Of a DNA stretch of 64,000 bases, positions 51,590-61,458 are shown one piece after another. How positions within the stretch are numbered: position 1 is the first letter of the stretch; each line of letters starts with the position of its first letter. This DNA is from Maricaulis salignorans (GTDB taxonomy: Bacteria; Pseudomonadota; Alphaproteobacteria; Caulobacterales; Aquidulcibacteraceae). Location: positions 1 through 64,000 of the forward strand of contig CAMDDL010000004.1 of NCBI GenBank assembly GCA_945891505.1, written 5' to 3'. Under the pieces are notes generated by a model that made no database searches, was not told the DNA's origin, and worked only from the letters and a program-made list of their open reading frames with translations. A program made the position numbers and the translations under genes.

Positions 51590-54271
51590 TCAGCCCGTGT
51601 TGCGCAGGCCGGCTGAAATCCCATTGATGGTCAATTGTATCCCTTTTTTGACCGTCTCCGCTTGCGCTTCGTCTTGGCCTGCGCGCAGCTGCTTGATCAA
51701 CTTCACCTGCAATAGGTTCAGCGGGTCAAGATAGGGCATGCGCAGGCTAATCGAATGAGCCAACGCAGGATTATTGCCCACCAATTCAGACCGCCCGGTG
51801 ACAAGCTTTAAAGCTTCCAGTGTCTTGTGCCATTCGGCTTCGATACGGGCAAAGATGGCTTTCGCCATCTCTTGATCATCCACAAGTTCGCTATAGTGGC
51901 GCGCAATGTCCAGATTGGCTTTCGCCATCACCATTTCAATGTTGGAAACAAGATTGGCAAAGTAGGGACTGGATTCATACAGCGCCTTTAACTCGCCTGC
52001 TGCAGACGTCCCCAACTCAGCTTGATAGCCAGAAATGGCACTACCAAAGCCATACCAGCCAGGCAGATTGACACGCGCTTGCGACCAGCTGAACACCCAG
52101 GGAATGGCGCGCAAATCCTCAATTCGTCCCGACGCGGTCCGAGCCGCCGGGCGGCTACCGATCTTGAGGTCTACAATCTCTTTCAAGGGGGTGGATTGAT
52201 GGAAATAGCGCGCAAAATCAGGGGTGTCATACACGAGGCTGCGATAGGCCTTAAAGGCCAAATCACTCAAACGTGGCATGATCCGGTGTAAAATTTCCTC
52301 TTGTGCCTGATCTGTTGGGTGCAGCGCAGCCTCAAGGCTCGCGCCCACCAAAGTCTCCAAGGAAACGCGGGCACTATCTGGATGGCCATACTTTGAGGAG
52401 ATGACTTCGCCCTGCTCTGTCACTGACAGGCCCGATTCCATACTGCCAGCAGGCAGGGCTGCAATGGCATCGCGGGACGATCCCCCGCCCCGACCAATTG
52501 ATCCGCCCCGACCGTGGAAGAAGCGCATGGTGACACCCAATCCCTTGCCCAATGCCACCAATCGCCCAATCGCGCCACGAACTTCCCAATTTGCCGTCAG
52601 ATAACCGCCATCCTTATTGCTGTCCGAATAGCCAATCATCACTTCTTGCACAGGATTGGTCGCGGCGCGCGCGCGGGCGACTTCAGGCAAGGTCAACCAC
52701 GTCCGCATGATGGCTTCGCTTGCCTGCAAGTCCGCGATGGTTTCAAACAAAGGTGCAATCGCAATTTGCGGGCTTGGGTCTGGCGATAGAGCGAACAGAC
52801 CCCCTTCTTTCAGAAGTAATGTGACTTCCAAAAGGTCTGAAACACTATCGGTCTTGGAAACAATCACCCGGCGCAACACCTCCCCGCCGACCGCGGTCCT
52901 GATTGCGCCGGCCTGCCAAAACACCTCCAACTCTTTAAGCGTTTCTGCACCATAGTTCGCATAAGGCGTGGTCAGATTGCGGGGTGAGCGCCATTGCGCG
53001 CGTAATATCTCAATGCGGGCCTCTTCTGTCAGGCTGTCATAATTGGCTTCAATGCCGGCGGCCGCCAATAACTCTCCAATCGTCCGCTCATGCACGTCAG
53101 AGTTCTGGCGCAATTCCATCTGGGCAAAGTGAAAGCCGAAAACCTTTACCCCTGTAATCAAACGCGCTAGCCGCCCATCGGCCACATCGCCCGCCGCGTG
53201 GGCCCGCAGCGACGCGCCAACAATTTCGAGATCGCGCACCAGTTCGCCCGGTCCTTGAAAGGCTAAAGCCTCCAGATCGGTCGGTCGGGAAGGGGTCTTT
53301 TTCGTGATCGCCTGATAGGTCGCAGCTAAACGCGCATAGATGCCACGGATCGCCTGTCGATAAGGCTCATCGGCGCGGTGGGGAGAGGTATCGTGCCCGG
53401 CTTCTGCAAGGCGTGCCAAATCGGGTGATACGTGCGTAAGCTCAGTTGAAATAGACAATTCGCTGCCTAATTGGTGCAATTCCTCAAGGAAGGAGCCGAG
53501 CAGCAGGCTGGCATGCGACATCACTGCATGGGTTAAGGTTTGGGCGTTGACAAAGGGATTGCCGTCTCTGTCGCCCCCAACCCAAGAACCAACCCTTAAA
53601 ATGCCCGGCAATTCCTTACCCAAGCGCCGCTCAAGCCGTCGAATGAGGTTAGGCATTTCTTTGAGGAAAGAGCGGCCGAGTACGCTAGCCACGTTGGCAA
53701 TTTCATCGGCGACTTCGATACGTTCCCCGCGTAGAACGCGGGTTTGCCACAAGAGCCTGATTTCCCGCCGGAGCCGCTCTGTGCGCAGATCGCGACCATC
53801 AATGAGATCGATCCGAGACTCGAGTGTGTCCGAAATGGCAGCCTCCCGGTCTAGCACGCTTTTCCGGCGCACTTCGGTGGGATGGGCGGTTAAAATGGGG
53901 GCAATCACCATTTTGGCGAGCACCTCTGAGACATGCTCAATTGTCAGGTCGGGCCGCGTGTTCAACAAGGCTAATGGATCTTGGCGGACAGCTTGGGTCC
54001 GGCTGACATAATCATCGGCCAGATTGGCTAGTTGCGAAAACACGCAAAAGCCATGGATGAAAACCAAGGTTTCATCCAGTTCTAGCCCATCCAGCAAGCT
54101 AACGGTCGCCCCACGCGGTGCTTGCCCGCGATACTCGCGCACCGACTCTGAGCGTATGGACTCAATCGCATCAAACAGGGCATCGCCGTGTTGATCCTTG
54201 ATCACTTCCCCTAAGAGGGCACCTAAGTCTTTGATTAAGTCGCGCGCAGAGGCGGGATTGGTATCGGGCAT
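51590..54271 (-). CDS. ppc: Phosphoenolpyruvate carboxylase
   Basis: This is the anaplerotic enzyme making oxaloacetate from PEP and bicarbonate. From the ATG at 54271 the protein has 893 residues, within the family range; a GTG 23 codons upstream is the alternative. Active-site motifs are complete: VLTAHPTEVRRKS-type (seen as ILTAHPTEVRRKS), MIGYSDSNKDGGYL, FHGRGGSIGRGGG and the C-terminal RNTG end. The C-terminal residues are RNTG, needed for allosteric control in the family. It is encoded after the malyl-CoA lyase on the same strand, and both feed C4/C2 acid interconversion. Confidence 0.97.
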   Translation of the reverse strand: MPDTNPASARDLIKDLGALLGEVIKDQHGDALFDAIESIRSESVREYRGQAPRGATVSLLDGLELDETLVFIHGFCVFSQLANLADDYVSRTQAVRQDPLALLNTRPDLTIEHVSEVLAKMVIAPILTAHPTEVRRKSVLDREAAISDTLESRIDLIDGRDLRTERLRREIRLLWQTRVLRGERIEVADEIANVASVLGRSFLKEMPNLIRRLERRLGKELPGILRVGSWVGGDRDGNPFVNAQTLTHAVMSHASLLLGSFLEELHQLGSELSISTELTHVSPDLARLAEAGHDTSPHRADEPYRQAIRGIYARLAATYQAITKKTPSRPTDLEALAFQGPGELVRDLEIVGASLRAHAAGDVADGRLARLITGVKVFGFHFAQMELRQNSDVHERTIGELLAAAGIEANYDSLTEEARIEILRAQWRSPRNLTTPYANYGAETLKELEVFWQAGAIRTAVGGEVLRRVIVSKTDSVSDLLEVTLLLKEGGLFALSPDPSPQIAIAPLFETIADLQASEAIMRTWLTLPEVARARAATNPVQEVMIGYSDSNKDGGYLTANWEVRGAIGRLVALGKGLGVTMRFFHGRGGSIGRGGGSSRDAIAALPAGSMESGLSVTEQGEVISSKYGHPDSARVSLETLVGASLEAALHPTDQAQEEILHRIMPRLSDLAFKAYRSLVYDTPDFARYFHQSTPLKEIVDLKIGSRPAARTASGRIEDLRAIPWVFSWSQARVNLPGWYGFGSAISGYQAELGTSAAGELKALYESSPYFANLVSNIEMVMAKANLDIARHYSELVDDQEMAKAIFARIEAEWHKTLEALKLVTGRSELVGNNPALAHSISLRMPYLDPLNLLQVKLIKQLRAGQDEAQAETVKKGIQLTINGISAGLRNTG

Positions 54272-54345
54272 GCTGCCATTTGACGGCAAGTTTCCTTTAG
54301 GGCAAGTGGCTGGCTGTGTTGTCTTTGGGTAGGACTGCACACGCT

Positions 54346-54376
54346 TGTGTAGCGGGCAAGGTCTGCCCGCGACACA
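54346..54376 (-). promoter_or_regulatory. Strong hairpin between mcl and ppc
   Basis: GCGGGCA (54352-54358) and TGCCCGC (54364-54370) form a perfect stem around a five-base loop, extended beyond one mismatch by TGTGT/ACACA. It starts 11 bases after the mcl stop, reading leftward, and no T-run follows. It could separate the expression of mcl and ppc or protect the mcl transcript end. Confidence 0.45.
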
Positions 54377-54387
54377 GGCATTGGCGA

Positions 54388-55437
54388 TTAGACGCCGTAA
54401 GCTGCTGCCATATCCGGGTCTTTGGCGGCTACTAACTTGGCACTATCGACCATAACTTTCGCCTGCTTCCACGTGGCATCGTCTTGCATTTTGCCGTCCA
54501 GCATAGCCACGCCGCTTCCGTCTGGCATGGCTTCTAGGATGCGCTTGGCGAAAGCCACTTCAGCGGGATCAGGGCTGAAGACCTTTTTGGCAATGGCGAT
54601 CTGGTCTGGGTGCAGCGACCAAGCCCCGGCACAGCCCATAATGAACGCATTGCGGAATTGCTGCTCGCAAGCCTCAAGGTCCTTGATATCGCCAAAGGGG
54701 CCATAAAACGGCTTTATCCCGGCGGTTTGGCAGGCATCGACCATTTTTGCGAACGTATAATGCCACAAATCCTGTTGAACGCTGAACCGGGCGCGGCCAT
54801 CCGCATGGGGGTCTTCGACCACACGATAGCCTGGGTGCCCACCACCAACGCGGGTTGTCTTCATGGCCCGGCTAGCTGCCAGATCGGCGGGTCCAAGGCT
54901 GATCCCCTGCATACGCGGACTGGCCAAGGCAATTGCGTCCACATTGGCCACACCTTCAGCGGTTTCCAAAATGGCGTGTAACTGGATTGGACGGGTGACG
55001 CCTGCTTTGGCCTCAAGTTGGGCGAGTAATTGGTCGAAATAGTGAATATCCCAAGGCCCTTCGACCTTTGGCACCATGATGACGTCGAGTTTGTTGCCAA
55101 CAGCGGCGACGATTTCCATCACATCGTCCAACATCCAAGGACTGTTGAGACAGTTGATCCGGGTCCACAGGCCCGTGCCAAGGGCTTCAAAATCAGTCTC
55201 GCGGGCCATCTCGATAAAGCCAGCGCGTGCAGCCTCTTTGGCGTCTGCTGGGATCGCATCTTCCAGATTGCCCAGAATGACATCTACGTCCTTGGCGATC
55301 TCCGGCACTTTGGCGCGCACTTTTTCTAAATGGGGCGGCACAAAGTGGATCATCCGCTCCACCTTAATTGGCAGATCACGGTAAGGCGCAGGCGCACCAA
55401 TGGCGAGGGGTTTGAAGAAAGCGCGGGGAGTTTTCAT
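54388..55437 (-). CDS. mcl: Malyl-CoA lyase (CoA ester lyase, Chloroflexus-like)
   Basis: This CitE-fold enzyme cleaves malyl-CoA to acetyl-CoA and glyoxylate, and often methylmalyl- or citramalyl-CoA too. From the start used here it has 349 residues. The line [16 protein letters not shown] near residue 55, [17 protein letters not shown] near 120, [21 protein letters not shown] near 180 and the C-terminal [16 protein letters not shown] closely match, from memory, the malyl-CoA lyase of Chloroflexus aurantiacus. They match less well the shorter alphaproteobacterial Mcl1. Two ATGs, at 55437 and 55443, are candidates. Upstream of ppc on the same strand. Confidence 0.85.
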   Translation of the reverse strand: MKTPRAFFKPLAIGAPAPYRDLPIKVERMIHFVPPHLEKVRAKVPEIAKDVDVILGNLEDAIPADAKEAARAGFIEMARETDFEALGTGLWTRINCLNSPWMLDDVMEIVAAVGNKLDVIMVPKVEGPWDIHYFDQLLAQLEAKAGVTRPIQLHAILETAEGVANVDAIALASPRMQGISLGPADLAASRAMKTTRVGGGHPGYRVVEDPHADGRARFSVQQDLWHYTFAKMVDACQTAGIKPFYGPFGDIKDLEACEQQFRNAFIMGCAGAWSLHPDQIAIAKKVFSPDPAEVAFAKRILEAMPDGSGVAMLDGKMQDDATWKQAKVMVDSAKLVAAKDPDMAAAYGV

Positions 55438-55546
55438 GAGCATCAGTTCCGTACTTTTGTTTTTCTCTGCGCTAGGCTGACCAAGCCAAAAGGTCAACGC
55501 AGCAAGGGGGTTCGCAAGCGGCTAAATGCTGCGCTAAACGCTTCTG

Positions 55547-56305
55547 ATGCAGCGTTGGAAACTGACCTTAGAATATGACGGCACCAATTTCGCCGGTTGG
55601 CAAAGCCAATCGGATGGCAAAGGCGTGCAAGACACGGTGGAGCGCGCGATCGTCGCGTTAGAGGGCGAATTGCGCCGAACCCATGCCGCTGGGCGCACAG
55701 ATCGTGGTGTGCATGCGACCGGCCAAGTGATCCATGTCGATCTGGCAAAGAATTGGGAATCATTTCGTCTACAAGAGGCCTTGAATGCGTGGATGCGTGA
55801 CTATGGCCCGGTGGCGATACGGGCCGCAGAGCCTGTTCCCGATAGCTTTCATGCGCGGTTTTCTGCGCAAGCCCGTGGCTATATGTTCCGCATGGTCGAT
55901 CGACGCCCGCCTTTGACGTTGGAGCTGGGGCGGGTGTGGCGCGTCTCGCAGCACCATGACGTGGATGCCATGCAAGAAGCAGCCAATCATTTTTTGGGAA
56001 CTCATGACTTCACCACGTTCCGTGATGCTGATTGTCAGGCGAAGAGTCCGATCAAGACACTGAGCCGGTTTGAGCTCTATCGGATTGAGGGCGTGTTCGG
56101 GCCAGAGATACAAGCGCGGGTCCAAGCTCGCTCGTTTTTGCACCGCCAAGTTCGTTCGATGATGGGGACTTTGTCGGAAGTGGGTCGCGGGAAATGGAGG
56201 CCGGACGAGGTTCGCGCTGCGCTGGAAGCCCGCGACCGTAAACGCTGCGGCCCTGTGGCACCAAGTGACGGCCTATATTTGACTGATGTCTTCTATGAAA
56301 CCTGA
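55547..56305 (+). CDS. truA: tRNA pseudouridine(38-40) synthase
   Basis: TruA forms pseudouridine in the anticodon arm of many tRNAs. This 252-residue protein has the catalytic aspartate D52 in AAGRTDRGVHATGQ, the opening LEYDGTNFAGWQ and the C-terminal RSFLHRQVRSMMGTL segment. The start at 55547 gives the family N-terminus. It is divergent from mcl and ends 4 bases before the chorismate mutase gene on the other strand. Confidence 0.96.
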   Translation: MQRWKLTLEYDGTNFAGWQSQSDGKGVQDTVERAIVALEGELRRTHAAGRTDRGVHATGQVIHVDLAKNWESFRLQEALNAWMRDYGPVAIRAAEPVPDSFHARFSAQARGYMFRMVDRRPPLTLELGRVWRVSQHHDVDAMQEAANHFLGTHDFTTFRDADCQAKSPIKTLSRFELYRIEGVFGPEIQARVQARSFLHRQVRSMMGTLSEVGRGKWRPDEVRAALEARDRKRCGPVAPSDGLYLTDVFYET

Positions 56306-56308
56306 CCT

Positions 56309-57052
56309 TTAAGCTAAGGCAAAGCAGCCAATCAGGCGCACACCCACTTCTAAAGGCTCATCTAGGTCTAAAAAGCCCGGTAATTGAATAAGGGCCAAGT
56401 CGCCCTGTTCGCTCAAACGCGTGCCACCATAGCCAGCCAATGCTGCTTTGCTTCCAGCCAACAGACTGATGTCCCCGCCCGAAGCTTCTGGGGCGCGATG
56501 GGCCAACAGCAAAGAAGCCGGCGCACCATCGGCAACAATTTGCGGGCTCGCCGCGCAGACATGTACGCCAGCAAGGCTCACATCCATTAAATCGAGCCAC
56601 CAATTTTCCGCAGCCGCTGGCCAAGGTAAGCAGGCAATGGTTCGGGGCCCTTGCTTGGCCGCCATTAGAGCATCAGTTGCAGATAAGATGCGGGTCTCGC
56701 TGGCCGACCCAAAGGCTAGTTTGGCCCAAGGGGCTGCTTCCAGTGTGGTGACAACATCTAGCCCACCTTGGGCGGCGAGATTGGCCGCAATCAGCGCTCG
56801 CCAAACGGCAGCGGCCAAGGCTGGGTCGAGGTCTGGCTCGCGCTTAATTAGCCCGCGCAAAATGTCGATCTCGCGCGCCGGCCGCCAGCCAAACCCTGAA
56901 TCCCCTCCCGCCTTTTTGGCTCCAGCAATCGCCCGCGCCAGTCCAGAACGTTGCGCAATCAAGCGCGCCAATTGCCCGTCAATGGCGTCAATCGCCTCGC
57001 GCAGGGCCGTCATATCGGTGGGTAGAGAGGCGGACGAACTTGGTGCGGGCAT
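56309..57052 (-). CDS. Chorismate mutase with a C-terminal extension
   Basis: The N-terminal part (about residues 10-100 of 247) is an AroQ-type helical chorismate mutase: LREAIDAIDGQLARLIAQRSGLARAIAGAKK followed by ILRGLIKREPDL and VWRALIAANLAAQ. The mutase channels chorismate to prephenate for Phe/Tyr synthesis. The remaining ~150 residues have no family I recognise; they show alternating hydrophobic strands (ALIQLPGFLDLDEPLEVGVRLIGCF) without prephenate dehydratase or dehydrogenase motifs. The ATG at 57052 has GAGG 7 bases upstream; an ATG two codons earlier is a poorer fit. Confidence 0.8.
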   Translation of the reverse strand: MPAPSSSASLPTDMTALREAIDAIDGQLARLIAQRSGLARAIAGAKKAGGDSGFGWRPAREIDILRGLIKREPDLDPALAAAVWRALIAANLAAQGGLDVVTTLEAAPWAKLAFGSASETRILSATDALMAAKQGPRTIACLPWPAAAENWWLDLMDVSLAGVHVCAASPQIVADGAPASLLLAHRAPEASGGDISLLAGSKAALAGYGGTRLSEQGDLALIQLPGFLDLDEPLEVGVRLIGCFALA

Positions 57053-57186
57053 ATTCATGCCTCAACCATGGTGAAAAAACCTTGTTTGCGCAAGATAATT
57101 GCCTGATTTTGGTCAATGTCAGCAGCCACCCTCCCGCAATTCAAGCGCACAGGTTAGTGGTGCACGCAACTGGAGCTAATCTGTCG

Positions 57187-58791
57187 ATGTCGCTTGCCCG
57201 TAATACCCTTGTTCAAGCTGGCTTCACCTTATTGAGCCGCCTTTTGGGCTATGCCCGCGACCGCGCGATTTCTAACCTTTTGGGCGCTGGCTGGGTGGGC
57301 GATGCTTTCGCGACGGCCCAGACTTTCCCGAACCTGTTCCGGCGGATCCTTGCAGAAGGGGCCTTTAGTCAGGCCTTTGTGCCGCTTTATGCCAAGACCC
57401 AGGCCGAGATTGGCAAAGATCAGGCCGCCGAAGTGGCAAGCCAAGCTTTCTCGGTGCTGACATTGGTCGCCGCCTTGGTGACCATCTTGGCTCAGTTGAC
57501 GATGCCTTGGATCATGTTGGTGATCCATGGTGGCTATGCCGATAAGCCACAGGCGTTCCAGTTTGCCATCCTCTTGACCCAAATCACCATGCCCTACCTC
57601 GTTGGTATGGCGATGAGTTCGCTTTTCTCCGGCGTGCTCAATACAGCTGGCAAGTTCGCCTTGTCTGCCGCAGCGCCCACCCTGTTAAACCTAACCATTC
57701 TGGCAGCAGTGGTCTTTGTCAAAGACCCCAATCAGGCGGCGATTAATGCAGCCGTGGCGATTACGATCGCTGGCTTCCTGCAGGCCACCGCCCTTTACAT
57801 CGGCTGTCGCCGGCTTGGGGTCCAAATCGGCTTTCGCCTCCCCCGTCTGACGCCAGAGGTGAAAGCCATTGTTACGGTTATGGTCCCATCGGTGATTGCA
57901 GGCAGTGCGACCCACCTCAATGTCTTAGTGAGCCAGTCGCTGTCCAGTTTTGAAGTTGGTGCCAAATCCTGGCTCTATGCGGCAGACCGACTGTTTCAAC
58001 TGCCTTTGGGCCTCATCGGCGTGGCTATCGGGGTGGCTTTATTGCCGCGCCTTGCACGCGCAGTTGCAAGTCCTGAAACTGGCGACGATACCAAAGCTCT
58101 GGACGAAGCATTTGTTCTGTCGATGGCCTTTACCCTGCCCGCTGCCGCCGCCTTGGTGGTAGCACCCTTTTTCCTGATGCAGGGCTTCTGGGCTGGTGGT
58201 CAGTTTACCGAAGCCGATGCCCGGGCCACGGCAGACGCCTTGTTTCACTATGGCTGGGGCGTGCCAGCCTTTGTGTTGATCCGCATTTTGGCTCCACCCT
58301 TCTTCGCGCGGGGCGACACCAAAAGGCCAATGAATTTCGCGCTAGTCAGCGTGTTGGTGAACATCGGCTTGGGTGCTTCCTTGTTTTTTGGACTTCGGGC
58401 CATGGACTTGCCGGGCTATGTTGGGCTTGCCATCGCGGCCAGCGTGTCGGGCTGGGTCAATGCGCTGTTGCTGGCGGCGACTTTGTTGCGCGAGCGAAAT
58501 TGGCGGCCGGAACCTTGGGTGCTTGGCAAGTTTCTCCGTATCGTCGTCGCCACAGCCGTCATGGCCGCCGTGTTAGGCTTTGCCGCCTTGAACCGGGTGC
58601 CTATCGAAGGCTGGTTTGAGGCCAGACTGGTATTTGGTAAAGAAGTGGCGACTTTATTGGTTTGCTTGATGGGTGGGATCGTTTATGCGGCAGTCGCCTT
58701 CCTTGTGCGGGCGGTCACGATGGCAGACATTAAGTTGGCATTGCAAAAGCCAGCAGGCACCTCTGCCGTTTCAACGCAAGATGACTTTTAG
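57187..58791 (+). CDS. murJ: Lipid II flippase MurJ
   Basis: This multi-spanning MOP-superfamily transporter moves lipid II to the periplasm. The 534-residue protein has about 14 hydrophobic segments and the conserved opening RLLGYARDRAISNLLGAGWVGDAFATAQTFPNLFRRILAEGAFSQAFVP, with the functional arginines of that stretch. The ATG at 57187 has GGAG 11 bases before it and gives the family start; an open frame extends further upstream. It is 15 bases from trpS on the same strand, so both are co-transcribed. Confidence 0.95.
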   Translation: MSLARNTLVQAGFTLLSRLLGYARDRAISNLLGAGWVGDAFATAQTFPNLFRRILAEGAFSQAFVPLYAKTQAEIGKDQAAEVASQAFSVLTLVAALVTILAQLTMPWIMLVIHGGYADKPQAFQFAILLTQITMPYLVGMAMSSLFSGVLNTAGKFALSAAAPTLLNLTILAAVVFVKDPNQAAINAAVAITIAGFLQATALYIGCRRLGVQIGFRLPRLTPEVKAIVTVMVPSVIAGSATHLNVLVSQSLSSFEVGAKSWLYAADRLFQLPLGLIGVAIGVALLPRLARAVASPETGDDTKALDEAFVLSMAFTLPAAAALVVAPFFLMQGFWAGGQFTEADARATADALFHYGWGVPAFVLIRILAPPFFARGDTKRPMNFALVSVLVNIGLGASLFFGLRAMDLPGYVGLAIAASVSGWVNALLLAATLLRERNWRPEPWVLGKFLRIVVATAVMAAVLGFAALNRVPIEGWFEARLVFGKEVATLLVCLMGGIVYAAVAFLVRAVTMADIKLALQKPAGTSAVSTQDDF

Positions 58792-58806
58792 AGTAAGAAG
58801 ACGGAC

Positions 58807-59826
58807 ATGACCGACATACAGACGAAGCGGGTTTTTTCCGGGGTTCAACCGACCGCGAATTTGCATTTGGGCAATTATCTGGGCGCGATCAAGCGCTTCG
58901 TTGAATTGCAGAACGAGCCCGGCTCAGATTGCATTTATTGCGTCGTGGACTTGCATGCCATCACGGTACCGCAAGACCCAGAAAAGCTGCGCGCTCAAAC
59001 CCGTGAAGTGGCCGCTGCCTATCTGGCTGCTGGTGTTGATCCAGTTCGCTCCGTGATTTTCGTGCAGTCGAACGTCTCTGCCCATGCAGAGCTGGCTTGG
59101 ATCCTCAATTGCGTTGCGCGCATGGGCTGGTTGGAGCGCATGACCCAGTTCAAGGACAAAGCTGGCAAGAATGCTGAGCGGAGTTCCGTGGGTCTGTTTG
59201 ACTATCCAGTTCTGATGGCAGCCGATATTCTGACCTATAAGGCAACCCATGTGCCTGTGGGCGATGATCAGAAGCAGCATCTTGAATTGTCGCGCGATAT
59301 TGCCGCCCGCTTTAATTCGGACTTCAAGGTCGATGGCTTTTTCCCCTTGCCAGAGCCCATCATTGGCGGCCCAGCGGCGCGTGTGATGAATTTGCAAGAT
59401 GGGTCGAAGAAAATGTCCAAGTCTGATCCAGCGGATAATTCGCGGATCAATATGACGGACTCGGTCGATTTAATGGTCAAGAAGATCAAGAAGGCAAAGA
59501 CCGATACCTTGCCCATGCCATCGCACGTCGATGAGCTAAAGGGTCGGCCAGAGGTTGATAATCTGGTCAGCATCTTTGCCGCCCTTTCCGGCCACACCAA
59601 AGAACAGGTCGTGGCGGAATTTGTCGGCGCAGGCTTTGGCGTCTTCAAGCCACGCTTAGCCGATTTGGCGGTTGAGGCCCTTGGACCCACGATGACTTCT
59701 ATGGCCAATTTCCTCGCAGACCCTGCACAGATTGATGCGATCCTGCGCGCAGGGGCGGACCGGGCAAATGCGATTGCCCAGCCGATCTTGAAAGACACCA
59801 AAGCTGCGGTCGGCTTCTGGTCTTAA
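58807..59826 (+). CDS. trpS: Tryptophanyl-tRNA synthetase
   Basis: This class I synthetase charges tRNA-Trp. The 339-residue protein has the HIGH-type motif [12 protein letters not shown] near residue 20 and KKMSKSDP (KMSKS) near 200. It is probably co-transcribed with murJ. Its last codon overlaps the end of the convergent symporter gene by 4 bases. Confidence 0.97.
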   Translation: MTDIQTKRVFSGVQPTANLHLGNYLGAIKRFVELQNEPGSDCIYCVVDLHAITVPQDPEKLRAQTREVAAAYLAAGVDPVRSVIFVQSNVSAHAELAWILNCVARMGWLERMTQFKDKAGKNAERSSVGLFDYPVLMAADILTYKATHVPVGDDQKQHLELSRDIAARFNSDFKVDGFFPLPEPIIGGPAARVMNLQDGSKKMSKSDPADNSRINMTDSVDLMVKKIKKAKTDTLPMPSHVDELKGRPEVDNLVSIFAALSGHTKEQVVAEFVGAGFGVFKPRLADLAVEALGPTMTSMANFLADPAQIDAILRAGADRANAIAQPILKDTKAAVGFWS

Positions 59827-61388
59827 ACCGCCACACTCGGGGCAGGCTCAGGCTTCTTTGTCTGCCCCAATTGGCACACCAAAAATGCGACTGTGGTGCC
59901 AATGCACAATTGCCACGGGAAGGCGAGGCTCTTCCAAGCGGGTGGTAGGCCGAAATAGTCGACGATATAGGCTTGCTGAAGCAGGATGGTGACGAAACCT
60001 GCGATCAAGGCGGCAATGACGCTGGCGGTAGACCCGCGCTTCGTAAACACCGCCGTGATGTAGACGCCCGACAGGCCCGAATAGGCAAAGGTCATGACCG
60101 ACAGCACAAAGGTCAAAAGCGGGGTGTCGGTATATTGCTGCCAATAGAAGCACAGGATCGACATAGCGAATAGGGCTAGGCCCAACACCACCATGCCCAA
60201 TTGGCCTGCGCGCACATAATGCGCCTCAGGCTTTGGCCCGCGCCTATCGCGCCAAGGTCGGTAAAAGTCTTGCACCAGAACTGACGACATAGAGATCAGG
60301 CCAGAATTGACGGCGGCCGCAGCAATCACGCCGACCGTGACAAAGCCGCGCAGACCCGGCGGCATTTGGGTCAGGATAAAGGTCATGAAGACAGTGATGT
60401 CTTGCCCATCAAACTTGGTCATCACCGCTTGGCTGCCCTCTCGGATCATCAAATCAGGGCGCTGGTAAAAGACATAGAGCAAAGACCCAATGGTCATAAA
60501 GATCAGCACGACCGGGATCGTGGCAAATACGGAAACAAACATGGCCTGGCTGCCTTGCTTGGCATCCTTGCAAGCCAACAGGCGCTGAGAGGTATCTTGG
60601 TCGAGGCCAAAGTTACAGGCGTTCAGGATTGCTACCCCGGTGATCAAAGCCCAGAAGGAGAAGGGCGCGCTAAAGTCCAAACTGAAGTCGATCAAGCGCA
60701 GTTTATTGGTGCCCTCTGGCGTATGGGCCAAGCCTTGCCAAATCTCCAAGCCCGAAGCGGGGATCTTCATCAAAAGGAACACCACCACGGTCAAAGCGGC
60801 GGTCACATAGATCGCCACTTGAACCAGATCGCTCCAGATAATGGCGTTCAGGCCGCCGATGAACGTGAAGATCAGGCCAAATACCAAGAGCAGAAGCGAG
60901 GCTTGGACGATATGGTCGGGCGCTATATCGCCAAACATGATCATCGAGACGGCGATGGCGGCGAGATAAAGACGCGAACCACTGGCAAGCACGCGGCCTA
61001 CCAAATACATGCCTGCTGCTGCTTGTCGGGCCGTTCGATCATAGCGCTTTTCGAGGAGTTCATAGACGGTCGTCGCCTGCATGGCATAAAAGCGCGGCAT
61101 CAGAACGAGGGCGACGATGATCGCGCCCAAGGCCGCCCCAATATTGCTGCCCAAATAGGTAAAGTCACCGCGATAACTGGAATCTGGTGCGCCCAAAAAG
61201 GTCGCGGCGGATTGGCTGGTGGAAAGGACCGAAATGGCGACCAACCAGATCGGCATAGTGTTGCCGGCCAGAAAATAATCATTGGCCTTGGCCATTTTGC
61301 TCTTGGTCGCCAAAAGACCCGCGATGGCGATGACGGCGACATAGCCACCCAAAATCATCCAGTCTAACGTGGTAAATCCAACAGCCAT
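59823..61388 (-). CDS. Sodium:solute symporter family transporter
   Basis: This 521-residue transporter of the SSS family has about 13 membrane segments. Family marks are an early helix break [14 protein letters not shown] near residue 55 and the sodium-site helix around [23 protein letters not shown] near 365. There is also the [13 protein letters not shown] segment near 180. The substrate is not identified; it is not convincingly PutP, PanF or acetate/ActP. It follows bchD by 70 bases on the same strand, where bchO is often found in phototrophic relatives. Confidence 0.88.
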   Translation of the reverse strand: MAVGFTTLDWMILGGYVAVIAIAGLLATKSKMAKANDYFLAGNTMPIWLVAISVLSTSQSAATFLGAPDSSYRGDFTYLGSNIGAALGAIIVALVLMPRFYAMQATTVYELLEKRYDRTARQAAAGMYLVGRVLASGSRLYLAAIAVSMIMFGDIAPDHIVQASLLLLVFGLIFTFIGGLNAIIWSDLVQVAIYVTAALTVVVFLLMKIPASGLEIWQGLAHTPEGTNKLRLIDFSLDFSAPFSFWALITGVAILNACNFGLDQDTSQRLLACKDAKQGSQAMFVSVFATIPVVLIFMTIGSLLYVFYQRPDLMIREGSQAVMTKFDGQDITVFMTFILTQMPPGLRGFVTVGVIAAAAVNSGLISMSSVLVQDFYRPWRDRRGPKPEAHYVRAGQLGMVVLGLALFAMSILCFYWQQYTDTPLLTFVLSVMTFAYSGLSGVYITAVFTKRGSTASVIAALIAGFVTILLQQAYIVDYFGLPPAWKSLAFPWQLCIGTTVAFLVCQLGQTKKPEPAPSVAV

Positions 61389-61458
61389 GGCTCAGCTTTC
61401 CCCAAAAGCTTAGAAGAGAACCCTATGACATAGGGCGCTGCCTCGCGTCCACTGCGCC

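Noticed and set aside
57040-57186. A 49-residue N-terminal extension of MurJ
   Set aside because: It overlaps the divergent chorismate mutase start, is not hydrophobic, and the ATG at 57187 begins the conserved MurJ N-terminus.
60366-61367. A 333-codon open frame on the plus strand opposite the symporter
   Set aside because: It is highly charged, low in hydrophobic residues and has no recognisable domain. It mirrors the codon pattern of the convincing 13-span symporter on the other strand.
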